Shown: one piece after another, positions 49,429 to 60,370 of the stretch
How positions within the stretch are numbered: the first letter of the stretch is position 1
Layout of the letters: each line of letters begins with the position of its first letter
NCBI RefSeq assembly: GCF_018070565.1
Contig: NZ_JAGPXL010000028.1
Span: forward strand, 1-64,000
Reading direction: 5' to 3'
Length of the DNA stretch: 64,000 nucleotides
From: Streptomyces sp. B93
Lineage (GTDB): Bacteria; Actinomycetota; Actinomycetes; Streptomycetales; Streptomycetaceae
Program-made: the position numbers and the translations under genes
The notes under the pieces: model-generated
Seen by the model: the letters and a program-made list of their open reading frames with translations, nothing else
What the model was told of the DNA's origin: nothing
Databases searched by the model: none

Positions 49429-50603
49429 GCTCCCTTCGCCGCCTGGAACAGCTCCGCCCGCGGATCCTCACCCGCGGTCGCCTCGCGATACGCCTCCAGC
49501 GCGTCACGAGCCTTCCCCGTCACGTCCTTCGGCACACTCACCTCGACGGTGACCAGCAGGTCCCCGCGGGTGCCGTCCTTGCGGACCGCGCCCTTGCCGC
49601 GCGCCCGCATAGTGCGGCCGTTGGGCGTGCCGGGCGGCAGCTTCAGGGTGACGGCGGGACCGCCCAGGGTGGGCACCCGCACCTCCCCGCCGAGCGCCGC
49701 CTCCGCGAAGGTGACGGGGACGGTGACGGTGAGGTTGTCGCCCTTGCGGCCGAAGACGGGGTGTTCCTTGACGTGGACGACCACGTAGAGGTCGCCCGCC
49801 GGTCCGCCCCGCTCACCGGGCGCGCCCTTGCCGCGCAGCCGGATCCGCTGCCCGTCGCTGACCCCGGCGGGGATGCGTACCTGCATCGTCCGCGAGGACT
49901 TGGCACGGCCGGAGCCCTTGCAGACGTCGCAGGGGTCCTCCGCGATCAGCCCGCGCCCCTTGCAGTCCGGGCACGGGTCGGTCAGCGAGAAGCCGCCGCC
50001 CGAGCCCCGGGCGACCTGCCCGGTGCCGACGCAGGTCGGGCACACGCGCGGTGTGCCGTTCTTGTCGCCGGTGCCCGAGCAGGCCTTGCAGGGGGACTGG
50101 GAGGACATGCGCAGCGGGACCGTCGCGCCCTCGATCGCCTCGTTGAAGCTCAGCGTGACCTCGGACTCGATGTCCTGGCCCCGGCGCGGCTGGGTACGCG
50201 TGCCCGCGCCCGCGCCGCCCCGGTTGAACAGGCCTCCGAAGACGTCACCGATGCCCCCGCCGAAGCCGCCCCCGCTCTGCTGGGTGCCACCGCCCCCGAA
50301 GAGGTCGCCGAGGTCGAAGTTGAACGATCCGCCACCCGCGCCGGGGCCCGGGCGGAAGCCGCCGTTGCCGAACAGGGCGCGGGCCTCGTCGTACTCCTTG
50401 CGCTTCTTGGGGTCGCCGAGGACGTCGTTCGCCTCGGAGATCTCCTTGAACCGCTCCTCGGCCCTGGTGTTGCCCTTGTTGGCGTCCGGGTGGAACTCGC
50501 GGGCGAGCTTCCGGTACGCCTTCTTGATCTCGGCCTCGGTGGCGTCCTTGGGGACGCCGAGGACCTTGTAGTAGTCCTTCTCGATGAAGTCCTTGGTGCT
50601 CAT
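49425..50603 (-). CDS. dnaJ: chaperone DnaJ
   Basis: This 392-residue type I J-protein stimulates DnaK ATPase and delivers substrates. The J domain (DFIEKDYYKVLGVPKDATEAEIKKAYRKLAREFHPDANK, in parts, HPD motif) is followed by a Gly/Phe-rich region. The zinc-binding region has four CxxCxGxG repeats (CKACSGTG, CPTCVGTG, CPDCKGRG, CDVCKGSG), and the C-terminal substrate domains follow. It lies 48 bp after grpE and overlaps hspR. Confidence 0.98.
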   Translation of the reverse strand: MSTKDFIEKDYYKVLGVPKDATEAEIKKAYRKLAREFHPDANKGNTRAEERFKEISEANDVLGDPKKRKEYDEARALFGNGGFRPGPGAGGGSFNFDLGDLFGGGGTQQSGGGFGGGIGDVFGGLFNRGGAGAGTRTQPRRGQDIESEVTLSFNEAIEGATVPLRMSSQSPCKACSGTGDKNGTPRVCPTCVGTGQVARGSGGGFSLTDPCPDCKGRGLIAEDPCDVCKGSGRAKSSRTMQVRIPAGVSDGQRIRLRGKGAPGERGGPAGDLYVVVHVKEHPVFGRKGDNLTVTVPVTFAEAALGGEVRVPTLGGPAVTLKLPPGTPNGRTMRARGKGAVRKDGTRGDLLVTVEVSVPKDVTGKARDALEAYREATAGEDPRAELFQAAKGA

Positions 50604-50651
50604 CCCCGACGTCCCTCCTTCCGCGTCCGGTCAGCCTTCATCCGGTCGAGC

Positions 50652-51295
50652 TCAGCCCTCGTCCGGGCCACCGTTCTCCTTGTCGTCGCCTTCAGAGGAC
50701 TCCTCGGCCTTGACGGTCTGCGCTCCGGGCTGCGGTTCGGCGACGGCCACCCGCGCGGGGCGGATGGTGCGCTCGCCGATGCGATACCCGGGCTGGAGAA
50801 TCGCCACGCACGTCGTCTCGGTGACGTCGGGCGCGTAGCTGTGCATCAGGGCCTCGTGGACCGTCGGGTCGAAGGGCTCGCCCTCCTTGCCGAACTGCTG
50901 GAGGCCCATCTTCGCGGCCACGGTCTCCAGCGACTCGGCGACGGACTTGAAGCCGCCGACGAGTTCGCCGTGTTCCCGGGCGCGGCCGATGTCGTCGAGC
51001 ACGGGCAGCAGCTCGGTCAGGAGGTTCGCGATGGCGATCTCCTTGACCGCGATGCGGTCCCGCTCGACCCGTCGGCGGTAGTTCTGGTACTCGGCCTGGA
51101 GCCGCTGGAGGTCCGCGGTGCGCTCGCCGAGCGCGGTGCGCACCTGATCCAGCTGGGCCAGCAGACCGGGGTCCTGGCTGGTGGCGTCCCCGGCCGGGGC
51201 CGCCCCCTCCTCGGGAGCGGCCTTCGGCTCGGCGTCGTCGGGGGCGGCGCCGGAGGGGACGTCGGGCTTTTCATCGAAGCCCGGGGTCTCCTCCG

Positions 51296-51299
<4 letters not shown>
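50652..51299 (-). CDS. grpE: nucleotide exchange factor GrpE
   Basis: This 215-residue protein releases ADP from DnaK. An acidic, disordered N-terminal ~65 residues precede the long coiled coil (QLDQVRTALGERTADLQRLQAEYQNYRRRVERDR, in parts). The conserved beta-domain follows (FDPTVHEALMHSYAPDVTETTCVAILQPGYRIGERTIRPARVAVAEP, in parts). Its ATG overlaps the dnaK stop by 4 bp. Confidence 0.97.
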
Positions 51300-53143
<1,844 letters not shown>

Positions 53144-53161
53144 GGTTGATTCCTCCAGCGA

Positions 53162-53182
53162 CTTGAGTGGAACGGACTCAAG
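53162..53182 (-). promoter_or_regulatory. HAIR operator 1 (HspR) at dnaK
   Basis: CTTGAGT-GGAACGG-ACTCAAG is a perfect match to the HAIR consensus, ending 19 bp before the dnaK start codon. Confidence 0.96.
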
Positions 53183-53213
53183 TGTGCACGAAGGCCCGGA
53201 ATGGGTCAACAGA

Positions 53214-53234
53214 CCTGAGCCAAGTGGGCTCAAC
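53214..53234 (-). promoter_or_regulatory. HAIR-like operator 2 at dnaK
   Basis: CCTGAGC-N7-GCTCAAC has the HAIR spacing with two changes per arm relative to the consensus. It is 32 bp upstream of site 1 and abuts the stop codon of the WecA-like gene. Confidence 0.75.
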
Positions 53235-53236
53235 TC

Positions 53237-54280
53237 TTATCCGTTCCTTACACGCAAGGGGCTCCGCACATCCCCTCTCACCTGCGCAGACGCCCGCGCC
53301 GCCGGTACCGCGCGAGCCCCCGCCCCCTTGACGCACACCAGCCCGAGTACGACCACCAGAGCGACCCCGGCCACCCACCACACGGCACTCGCGCCGACCC
53401 ACCCCCCGTGCACGAGCACCCCCACCGACACGCTCGCGAACGCCCCGGCCCCCACCACCACGGTCGCACCCCGCGAGGTCAGCCCGAGCCGCCGCAGCCG
53501 GTGCCCCACGTGGTCGGGCCCGCGCCGCAGCACCGGCCGCCCGGCCAGCCGCCGCGCCAGCACCACCAGCACGGCGTCCACGCTCACCACCGCGGTCAGC
53601 GCGAACAGCACCCCCGCCGAGGACACCGCGTCGTACCCGGTGCGCACCAGCACCGCCGCCGACGCCAGCACGAACCCGGCGAACAGCGACCCGCACGCCC
53701 CGAACGCCACCCGCGCGGGATGCCAGTTCTGCATCAGGAACCCGGTCAGCGCCGCCGCCAGCACGCTCAGCAGCACCGCCACCCCGTCCAGCACCTCGAC
53801 CGAGGCGCACACACCCACCCCGAAGGCGGTCACCACCCCGACGGTCCCGGCCAGCCCGTCCGCGTGGTCGAGCGCCCGGAAGGCCCCGGCCACCCCCACG
53901 ATCCACCCGGCCGCCAGCACCCCGCCGGCCACCCCGGTCTCCTCGTACGGCACCACGCACAGCGCCGCCACCGCCGTACCGGCGAGGACCACCCGCCCGC
54001 GCAGCCGCCAGACGTCCGCGACCAGCCCCAGCGCCGCCACCCCCGCCGCGGCCCCGAGCAGCGTCCCCACGCCCTCTCCCAGCGGCGCCACGCCGGTCCA
54101 CTCCCCGGCGCCCGCGACGAGCACCGTGGCCAGCACCACCGCCGTCCCGCCGACGACCGGCACCGGCCGCACCCGGCGCCGGTCGACCAGCCCGAGCCGC
54201 AGCCCGGGCACCCTGAGGAGCCCCGCGAGCAGGGCGGCGAGGAGCAGGGCGGCGAAGGCGGCGGCGATCCCGTAGAGCAC
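53237..54280 (-). CDS. WecA/MraY-family polyprenyl-phosphate transferase-like protein, altered catalytic motifs
   Basis: This 347-residue protein has about ten membrane helices, like the UDP-GlcNAc/MurNAc-phosphate:polyprenyl-phosphate phosphotransferases. Family positions are recognisable: RRRVRPVPVVGG at the N-terminus, LDHADGLAGTVG in place of the DNxDGLAG motif, FGACGSLFAGF in place of GDxGS, and RGPDHVGHRLRRLG in place of the HIHH loop. The change of GDSGS to ACGS removes an Asp held to be catalytic. Activity is therefore doubtful, and it may be a regulatory or structural homolog. It is upstream of dnaK with only 93 bp between. Confidence 0.8.
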   Translation of the reverse strand: MLYGIAAAFAALLLAALLAGLLRVPGLRLGLVDRRRVRPVPVVGGTAVVLATVLVAGAGEWTGVAPLGEGVGTLLGAAAGVAALGLVADVWRLRGRVVLAGTAVAALCVVPYEETGVAGGVLAAGWIVGVAGAFRALDHADGLAGTVGVVTAFGVGVCASVEVLDGVAVLLSVLAAALTGFLMQNWHPARVAFGACGSLFAGFVLASAAVLVRTGYDAVSSAGVLFALTAVVSVDAVLVVLARRLAGRPVLRRGPDHVGHRLRRLGLTSRGATVVVGAGAFASVSVGVLVHGGWVGASAVWWVAGVALVVVLGLVCVKGAGARAVPAARASAQVRGDVRSPLRVRNG

Positions 54281-54511
54281 GGCCCTAAGCTAAGCCGAAT
54301 GTCACGATTTGTGATGAACGGCACGATAGGATCGGCGTGCCGCACCAGTCCAACCGACCTCCGGCCACCGGCGCCGAACACTCAGGCAAGCCTCAGCGAC
54401 GCAGATCACCGACCCTCTGGCTACAGTGCGACGCAGTATGCGGGTAGTCTCGAACGGACTGCATAAGTTACCGCTTAGTAATCTCCCTCGCAGGCCCGAG
54501 GAGCCCCCGAA

Positions 54512-56779
54512 ATGCAACTTGCCGCGATCATCGTGTCGATGGTCCTGACAGTGGTCGGCTCGGCCCTGTTCGCCCGCGTCATCGCCCAGTTCGTCACGTT
54601 CTTCAGGCTCGGCCAGCCCGTGCCCGCCGGGGCGCGGACCGACAACCCGTACCAGCGCAGTGTGACCCTGGTGAAGGAGTTCCTCGGCCATACGCGGATG
54701 AACCGGTGGGGCGTCATCGGTTTCGCGCACTGGTTCGTGGCCATCGGCTTCCTGACCCTGATCCCGATCCTGGCGCAGGCCATCGGCCAGCTCTTCGTCG
54801 CCGACTTCACCCTGCCGGTCCTCGGCGGGTGGCTGCTCTGGGAGATGTACGTCGAGTTCATCACCGTGATGACCACGGTGGGCATCGCCGTGCTCATCGC
54901 GATCCGGCTGCTGAACCTGCCCTCGCGCGCCGGCCGCAAGTCGCGGTTCGCGGGCTCGACGGCCTGGCAGGCGTACTTCGTCGAGTACGTCATCCTGACC
55001 ATCGGCACCGTCATCTACGTGCTGCGCGGGCTGGAAGGCGCGATCCACCACGTCGACCACTACGAGGCCGCGTTCTTCGCCTCGTACCCGCTGGTGACGG
55101 TCTTCGACGACCTGAGCCTCTCCGCGCAGCAGAACCTGATCTACCTGTTCGCCGGGATCAAGGTCAGCGTCTCCTTCATCTGGATGATCGTCGTCTCGCT
55201 GAACGCCGACATGAGCGTGGCGTGGCACCGCTTCCTGGCCTTCCCGAACATCTGGTTCAAGCGCAACGCGATGGGCGAGAGCGCGCTGGGCGCGCTTCAG
55301 CCGATGACGTCCGGCGGCAAGGCGATCGACTTCACCGACCCGGGCGACGACGACGTCTTCGGTGTGTCGCAGGTCGAGCAGTTCTCGTGGAAGGGTCTGC
55401 TGGACTTCTCCACCTGCACCGAGTGCGGGCGCTGCCAGTCGCAGTGCCCGGCGTGGAACACCGGCAAGCCGCTCTCCCCGAAGCTGCTGATCATGTCCCT
55501 GCGCGACCACTCGCACGCCAAGGCGCCCTACCTGCTCGCCGGTGGCGGCAAGACGATGGAGGGCGAGGAGAAGGCGTCCGAGGAGCAGCTGGCGGGCGTG
55601 CCCGCCGCCGCGCTCGCGGAGGCCGAGCGACCGCTGGTCGGCACGCTCGAGGAGAACGGCGTCATCGACCCGGACGTGCTGTGGTCCTGCACCACCTGCG
55701 GCGCCTGTGTCGAGCAGTGCCCGGTGGACATCGAGCACATCGACCACATCCTCGACATGCGCCGCTACCAGGTGATGATCGAGTCCGCGTTCCCGTCCGA
55801 GGCGGGCACGATGCTCAAGAACCTGGAGAAGAAGGGCAACCCCTGGGGCCTGGCGAAGAAGCAGCGCCTGGAGTGGACCAAGGAGGTCGACTTCGACGTC
55901 CCCGTGGTCGGCAAGGACATCGAGGACCTCTCCGAGGTCGAGTACCTGTACTGGGTGGGCTGCGCGGGCGCCCTGGAGGACCGCGCGAAGAAGACCACCA
56001 AGGCGTTCGCGGAACTCCTGCACATGGCGGGCGTCAAGTTCGCGATCATGGGCGGGGACGAGAAGTGCACCGGTGACTCCGCCCGCCGCCTGGGCAACGA
56101 GCCGCTGTTCCAGGAACTCGGCATGGAGAACGTCGCCGCGCTGAACATGGCCTTCGGCGAGGACGACGACGCCCCGGAGACGAAGAAGCCGAAGTCGGCC
56201 AAGAAGATCGTCGCGACCTGCCCGCACTGCCTGAACACGATCGGCAACGAGTACCCGCAGCTCGGCGGCGACTACGAGGTCATCCACCACACCCAGCTGC
56301 TCCAGCACCTGGTCGACGAGGGCAAGCTGATCCCCGTCACCCCGGTCGAGGGCATCATCACCTACCACGACCCCTGCTACCTGGGCCGCCACAACAAGAT
56401 CTACACGCCCCCGCGCGAGATCATCGCCAACGTTCCCGGTCTGCGGAACGAGGAGATGCACCGCCACAAGGAGCGCGGCTTCTGCTGTGGCGCGGGCGGC
56501 GCGCGGATGTGGATGGAAGAGCGCATCGGCAAGCGCATCAACAACGAGCGCGTGGACGAGGCCCTGGCCCTCAACCCGGACATCGTCTCCACCGCCTGCC
56601 CGTTCTGCCTGGTCATGCTCACCGACTCGGTCAACGGCAAGAAGAACGACGGCCAGGCGAAGGAGTCGATCCAGGTCGTCGACGTCGCCCAGCTGCTGCT
56701 GGAGTCGGTCAAGACCCCGGTCGACCCCGAGGACGCCGCGGACACGGAGAGCGCGCCGGAGCCCGAACCGGTGAAGTAG
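54512..56779 (+). CDS. membrane Fe-S oxidoreductase (heterodisulfide-reductase-related)
   Basis: This 755-residue protein has four or five N-terminal helices like a nitrate reductase gamma/cytochrome b segment. Two 4Fe-4S ferredoxin motifs follow, CTECGRCQSQCP near residue 301 and CTTCGACVEQCP near 393. Two CCG (cysteine-rich HdrD-like) domains include CPHCLNTIGNEYPQ, HDPCYLGRHN and GFCCGAGGARMW. It probably passes electrons between menaquinone and a soluble partner, as proposed for actinobacterial homologs. It is divergent from the WecA-like gene, with a 230-bp AT-richer promoter region. Confidence 0.9.
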   Translation: MQLAAIIVSMVLTVVGSALFARVIAQFVTFFRLGQPVPAGARTDNPYQRSVTLVKEFLGHTRMNRWGVIGFAHWFVAIGFLTLIPILAQAIGQLFVADFTLPVLGGWLLWEMYVEFITVMTTVGIAVLIAIRLLNLPSRAGRKSRFAGSTAWQAYFVEYVILTIGTVIYVLRGLEGAIHHVDHYEAAFFASYPLVTVFDDLSLSAQQNLIYLFAGIKVSVSFIWMIVVSLNADMSVAWHRFLAFPNIWFKRNAMGESALGALQPMTSGGKAIDFTDPGDDDVFGVSQVEQFSWKGLLDFSTCTECGRCQSQCPAWNTGKPLSPKLLIMSLRDHSHAKAPYLLAGGGKTMEGEEKASEEQLAGVPAAALAEAERPLVGTLEENGVIDPDVLWSCTTCGACVEQCPVDIEHIDHILDMRRYQVMIESAFPSEAGTMLKNLEKKGNPWGLAKKQRLEWTKEVDFDVPVVGKDIEDLSEVEYLYWVGCAGALEDRAKKTTKAFAELLHMAGVKFAIMGGDEKCTGDSARRLGNEPLFQELGMENVAALNMAFGEDDDAPETKKPKSAKKIVATCPHCLNTIGNEYPQLGGDYEVIHHTQLLQHLVDEGKLIPVTPVEGIITYHDPCYLGRHNKIYTPPREIIANVPGLRNEEMHRHKERGFCCGAGGARMWMEERIGKRINNERVDEALALNPDIVSTACPFCLVMLTDSVNGKKNDGQAKESIQVVDVAQLLLESVKTPVDPEDAADTESAPEPEPVK

Positions 56780-56796
56780 CGCCGTACAGCCGCCGA

Positions 56797-56831
56797 TGCT
56801 GCCCCGGGTCCGCGACGGGCCCGGGGCAGCA
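56797..56831. terminator. 12-bp-stem bidirectional terminator
   Basis: TGCTGCCCCGGG (56797-56808) pairs with CCCGGGGCAGCA (56820-56831), between the convergent stops at 56779 and 56854. Confidence 0.9.
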
Positions 56832-56853
56832 CGCGTTCTCAGCTCAATTCGGC

Positions 56854-57201
56854 TCAGGCCTGCTTCGGCGCCGCCTGCTGCACCACCTCGAAGGACCACA
56901 GGGTCGACGCCGACGCGGCGGGCTTCGGCCGCTCGGCCCCGCCCTCACCGCCGCGCTCACCCTGGCCACCGCCCTGGTGGGCGGCCTTCATCGGCCCCTC
57001 CATCCAGGCCTGGAACGACTCCTCGTCCCGCCAGCGCGTGTAGACGAGGTACTGGTCGGTGCCCTCCACGGGCCGCAGCAGCTCGAACCACTCGAACCCG
57101 TCGGAACCCTCGACGGCGTGCGCCCGCGAGGCGAACCGCTTCTCCAGCGTCTCCCGCTGCTCGGCGGGAACGGTCAGCACATTGATCTTGACTACGCTCA
57201 T
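56854..57201 (-). CDS. antibiotic biosynthesis monooxygenase (ABM) domain protein
   Basis: This 115-residue protein has one ABM domain of the ferredoxin-like dimeric barrel (SVVKINVLTVPAEQRETLEKRFASRAHAVEGSDGFEWFELLRPV, in parts, then YLVYTRWRDEESFQAWM). Members include heme-degrading IsdG/MhuD-type enzymes and quinone monooxygenases. The heme-ligand His cannot be assigned with confidence. The C-terminal 35 residues are a Gly/Ala/Pro-rich tail. It stands alone between convergent and divergent neighbours. Confidence 0.85.
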   Translation of the reverse strand: MSVVKINVLTVPAEQRETLEKRFASRAHAVEGSDGFEWFELLRPVEGTDQYLVYTRWRDEESFQAWMEGPMKAAHQGGGQGERGGEGGAERPKPAASASTLWSFEVVQQAAPKQA

Positions 57202-57330
57202 GCCCCCATCCTGCCCGGTACCGGAACCGCACCGGCCGGGACACCCCAAGTTGGCCAGGGCCGGGGGTGCCGCCGCCTGTCGAACGCGTGCATCATTGCC
57301 GAGGCGTTGTCGGCGGGGCTGGTGAGGTGC

Positions 57331-58683
57331 ATGGTGCGGGGAGTGCGAGCCGGTGGGCTGGTCGTGGCAACGGCGGTCAGGCGAGCCGGTGGGCTGGTCG
57401 TGGCAACGGCGGTCGGCTGTCTGCTGCTGACCACCGGCTGCGGATCGCCCCCGGACGACACCAAGGCGGAGCCCTCCCGCCCGGTCCAGAAGGCCGCCCA
57501 GGCGCCCGCCTCCCCCCAGCTTCCCGTCCCCCGGGGCAAAGGCAGCGACATCCCCGACGACTTCAACGGGGACGGCCACCGCGACCTGATCCTCAACGAC
57601 CTGGTCAAGGCGCAGAGCCACGCCGACGACGCGGGCATCGGCGTCGTCTACGGCGGCACCCGCGGCCTCACCCCCGGCGCCCGCCAGCTGCTCACCCCCG
57701 AACGCCACGCCGCCCGCACCCAGGACCAGCTGCCCGCCCTCTTCGACGCCGAGGCCGGCTGCGACCTCGACGGCGACGGCTTCACCGACCTCGTCGTCTC
57801 CACCGACCCGCCCTACGACGGCCAGGGGCGGCCCCCGGTCCCGCTCCAGCTCCTCTTCGGCTCCCCCGAGGGCCTCACCGGCAAGGCGGTCAAGCTCACC
57901 GTCCCCGACCGGGCCCGCGCCGGGAACGACTGGCCGGACCAGCCGGTGTGCGGCGATTTCGACGGCGACGGCGCCCAGGACCTGGTGCTGCACGCCTCCG
58001 AACAGCAACTCAGCTATCTGCGCGGCCCCTTCACCCGTAAGGGCGCACCCCGCACGGCCGCCGCCCCGCTCCCGGCCCCCGGCAACCTGCCCACCGGCCC
58101 GGCGACCGACGTCAACCAGGACGGCTACGACGACCTCCTCGTCCGTACGGCGGAGGACACCGGACCCGCCACCCTGGTCCTCGGCACGGCGACCGGCCCC
58201 ACGGGCACCGGGATCACCCTCCCGTCCGGCACCTCGGTCGCCCTGGGCCGCTTCGGCGGGTCGGCGGCCCTGGACGCGGCGGTGGCCACGGACACCGGCG
58301 AAACGTCCCTGCGCTACGACCTCCCGACCGCGACCCCGGCCGCCCTCCCGGACACCGCCGGGACGGGCCTGACCACCGCCGACTTCGACGGCGACGGCTA
58401 CGACGACCTCGTCTCCGGCTCCGACACCGGGCTGCGTGTCGTACCGGGCGCCAAGGCGGGCCCCGCGGCCTCCGCCGCGGTGACGCTCACCCCCGCGGCC
58501 CGGGGTACCTCGCGGGTCCTCACGGCGGGCGACTTCGACGGCGACGGGCGGGCCGACCTGGTGGTACGGACGTACCGCGGTGAGACGGCGGACACCATCG
58601 CCCTGTACCCGGGGACGAAGGGGAGCGTGATCGCGGGCTCCCCGGTACTGACGTTCTCCAGCGCGGAGTTCCTGCCGGGCTGA
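57331..58683 (+). CDS. FG-GAP/VCBS repeat lipoprotein
   Basis: This 450-residue protein starts at ATG 57331. A lipoprotein signal (LLLTTGC) is preceded by a tandemly duplicated 12-residue segment, RAGGLVVATAVR. The mature part has at least six Ca-binding integrin-like repeats (DFNGDGHRDL, DLDGDGFTDL, DFDGDGAQDL, DVNQDGYDDL, DFDGDGYDDL, DFDGDGRADL). They should form a beta-propeller displayed outside the membrane. Partner and substrate are unknown. It is divergent from the ABM gene. Confidence 0.9.
   Translation: MVRGVRAGGLVVATAVRRAGGLVVATAVGCLLLTTGCGSPPDDTKAEPSRPVQKAAQAPASPQLPVPRGKGSDIPDDFNGDGHRDLILNDLVKAQSHADDAGIGVVYGGTRGLTPGARQLLTPERHAARTQDQLPALFDAEAGCDLDGDGFTDLVVSTDPPYDGQGRPPVPLQLLFGSPEGLTGKAVKLTVPDRARAGNDWPDQPVCGDFDGDGAQDLVLHASEQQLSYLRGPFTRKGAPRTAAAPLPAPGNLPTGPATDVNQDGYDDLLVRTAEDTGPATLVLGTATGPTGTGITLPSGTSVALGRFGGSAALDAAVATDTGETSLRYDLPTATPAALPDTAGTGLTTADFDGDGYDDLVSGSDTGLRVVPGAKAGPAASAAVTLTPAARGTSRVLTAGDFDGDGRADLVVRTYRGETADTIALYPGTKGSVIAGSPVLTFSSAEFLPG
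57345..57416 (+). repeat. 36-bp tandem duplication in the signal peptide
   Basis: Bases 57345-57380 are repeated at 57381-57416 with one difference near the 3' end (CAG versus CGG). The unit encodes 12 residues (AGGLVVATAV flanked by Arg), so it lengthens the lipoprotein signal's hydrophobic region in frame. Confidence 0.95.
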
Positions 58684-58684
58684 G

Positions 58685-58744
58685 GACCGGCTGACCGCCC
58701 CTGACGACCGGCTGACCGCCCCTGATGACGGGCTGACTGTCCCT
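58685..58744. repeat. 21-bp repeat, three copies
   Basis: GACCGGCTGACCGCCCCT occurs at 58685 and 58706, with a variant at 58727 (GACGGGCTGACTGTCCCT), a 21-base period. It lies between the FG-GAP stop (58683) and the Yip1 gene. No inverted repeat or promoter is evident. Confidence 0.85.
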
Positions 58745-58831
58745 TAGGGGATGTCACAGCTCGGCAGCAATGCCGGGCCCGGAACCCCGCCCCCGCCACA
58801 CCGATCTCCGGGACCAGGTACGTTCGAAGAC

Positions 58832-59770
58832 GTGGCTGGATTCAGGATCGGACGCGGCGGCCGGGACGACCGCGCCCCGCAAGCGCGACCGCAACACCCC
58901 CCGTACGGACAGCAGGCGCCCCAGGGGCCGTCGTACGGCTACCCACCCGCGGCGCCACAGCCGCCGTACCCGCAACACCCTGGGTACAGCGGTGGCGGCG
59001 CGGGCTACGGCGGCAACGCGGGCTACGGCGGTGGCGGTGCCGGACACGGCGAGCCGGAGTACTTCGGCGACGGCGCCCACCCGCACGGCGCCCCGCACCA
59101 CCCGGGCCCCGACCCGTACGCGGCCAACAACCCGGGCCACACCCAGGCGTTCTCGATCGACGAGGACGCCTACTCCCAGGGCGCGACCTACCACGCGGGC
59201 ACCATGAACCCGCCGCCGGGACCGGTCGGCCCACGCCTGCACTGGAAGGCCCTGCTGCGCGGCATCGTGCTGGAGCCCAACCAGACCTTCCTCCAGATGC
59301 GCGACTACACGATGTGGGCGCCCGCCCTGATCGTGACCTTCCTCTACGGCCTGCTGGCGGTCTTCGGCTTCGACACCGCCCGCGAGGACGCGATCAACGC
59401 CACGCTGTCGAACGCGGTGCCGATCGTCCTCACCACGGCCGTCGCGATGGTGCTCAGCGCCTTCATCCTGGGCGTGGTCACCCACACCCTGGCCCGCCAG
59501 CTCGGCGGCAACGGCGCCTGGCAGCCCACGGTCGGCCTCTCCATGCTGATCATGTCCCTCTCCGACGCGCCCCGCCTGGTCGTCGCGATGTTCCTCGGCG
59601 GAGACGCCACCTTCGTGCAGATCCTCGGCTGGGCCACCTGGGTGGCGGGCGGCGCCCTCCTCACCCTGATGGTCAGCCGCTCCCACGACCTGCCCTGGCC
59701 GAAGGCCCTGGGCGCCTCGGCGATCCAGCTGATCGCGCTGCTGTCGATAGTGAAGCTGGGCACGTTCTAG
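58832..59770 (+). CDS. Yip1-family membrane protein
   Basis: This 312-residue protein starts at GTG 58832 (GAAGA upstream), or 339 residues from ATG 58751. The N-terminal ~150 residues are low complexity (Gly, Tyr, Pro, His, Gln). Then comes WKALLRGIVLEPNQTFLQMRDYTMWAPALIV (in parts) and five hydrophobic helices of the Yip1 fold. Bacterial Yip1 proteins have no established role, and membrane organisation or stress is a guess. It ends just before a very strong terminator. Confidence 0.85.
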   Translation: MAGFRIGRGGRDDRAPQARPQHPPYGQQAPQGPSYGYPPAAPQPPYPQHPGYSGGGAGYGGNAGYGGGGAGHGEPEYFGDGAHPHGAPHHPGPDPYAANNPGHTQAFSIDEDAYSQGATYHAGTMNPPPGPVGPRLHWKALLRGIVLEPNQTFLQMRDYTMWAPALIVTFLYGLLAVFGFDTAREDAINATLSNAVPIVLTTAVAMVLSAFILGVVTHTLARQLGGNGAWQPTVGLSMLIMSLSDAPRLVVAMFLGGDATFVQILGWATWVAGGALLTLMVSRSHDLPWPKALGASAIQLIALLSIVKLGTF

Positions 59771-59786
59771 CCGCACCGACCACGAC

Positions 59787-59824
59787 GGAGGGGCCGCCCC
59801 GGCGTCAGCCGGGGCGGCCCCTCC
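59787..59824 (+). terminator. 17-bp-stem terminator after Yip1 gene
   Basis: GGAGGGGCCGCCCCGGC (59787-59803) pairs perfectly with GCCGGGGCGGCCCCTCC (59808-59824) around GTCA. It begins 17 bp beyond the stop at 59770. Confidence 0.93.
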
Positions 59825-59925
59825 CTCATCCCGGAGCCGACGGATGTCGAGAACACCCCACCGCCTCCGTCCCAGAACAGGAACAGCACCACCCGACGCG
59901 ACTGACCGACGAGGGAGAAACCGCC

Positions 59926-60366
59926 ATGGCGATTCAACGGATGGACAACGTGGGCATCGTCGTCGAGGACATGGACGCCGCCATCGCGTACTTCACGGAA
60001 CTCGGCATGGAACTGGAGGGCAGGACGGAGGTCCGGGGCCCGATCGCCGACAAGTGCACCGGCCTGAAGGACGTCCACTGCGACATCGCGATGCTCCGCA
60101 CCCCGGACGGCCACAGCCGACTGGAGCTGTCGAAGTACCGCACCCCCGTGGCGATCAGCGAAGACACCCCCAACCGGCCGCACAACATCCTGGGCACGCA
60201 CCGCGTGATGTTCGCCGTCGACGACCTGGAGGACACGGTCGCCCGCCTGCGCCCGCACGGTGCCGAAGTCCTCGGCGAGATCGCCCGCTACGAGGACAGC
60301 TACCTGCTCTGCTACGTCCGCGGCCCGGAGGGCATCATCGTAGGCCTGGCGGAGAGCCTGAACTGA
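59926..60366 (+). CDS. VOC-family (glyoxalase/bleomycin-resistance) protein
   Basis: This 146-residue protein has two beta-alpha-beta-beta-beta units (RMDNVGIVVEDMDAAIAYFTELGMELEGRT; THRVMFAVDDLEDTVARLRPHGAEVLGEI, in parts). The metal-ligand pattern includes the His in DGHSRLELSKY and the Glu in GPEGIIVGLAE. It could be a lactoylglutathione-lyase-like, epimerase-like or resistance protein. ATG 59926 follows GAGGGAGA. It is convergent with the phosphoribosyltransferase and the stops are 5 bp apart. Confidence 0.85.
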   Translation: MAIQRMDNVGIVVEDMDAAIAYFTELGMELEGRTEVRGPIADKCTGLKDVHCDIAMLRTPDGHSRLELSKYRTPVAISEDTPNRPHNILGTHRVMFAVDDLEDTVARLRPHGAEVLGEIARYEDSYLLCYVRGPEGIIVGLAESLN

Positions 60367-60370
60367 CGCC

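Noticed and set aside
54302..56899. 865-codon minus-strand open frame
   Set aside because: Shadow of the membrane Fe-S protein; repetitive Val/Asp/Arg translation.
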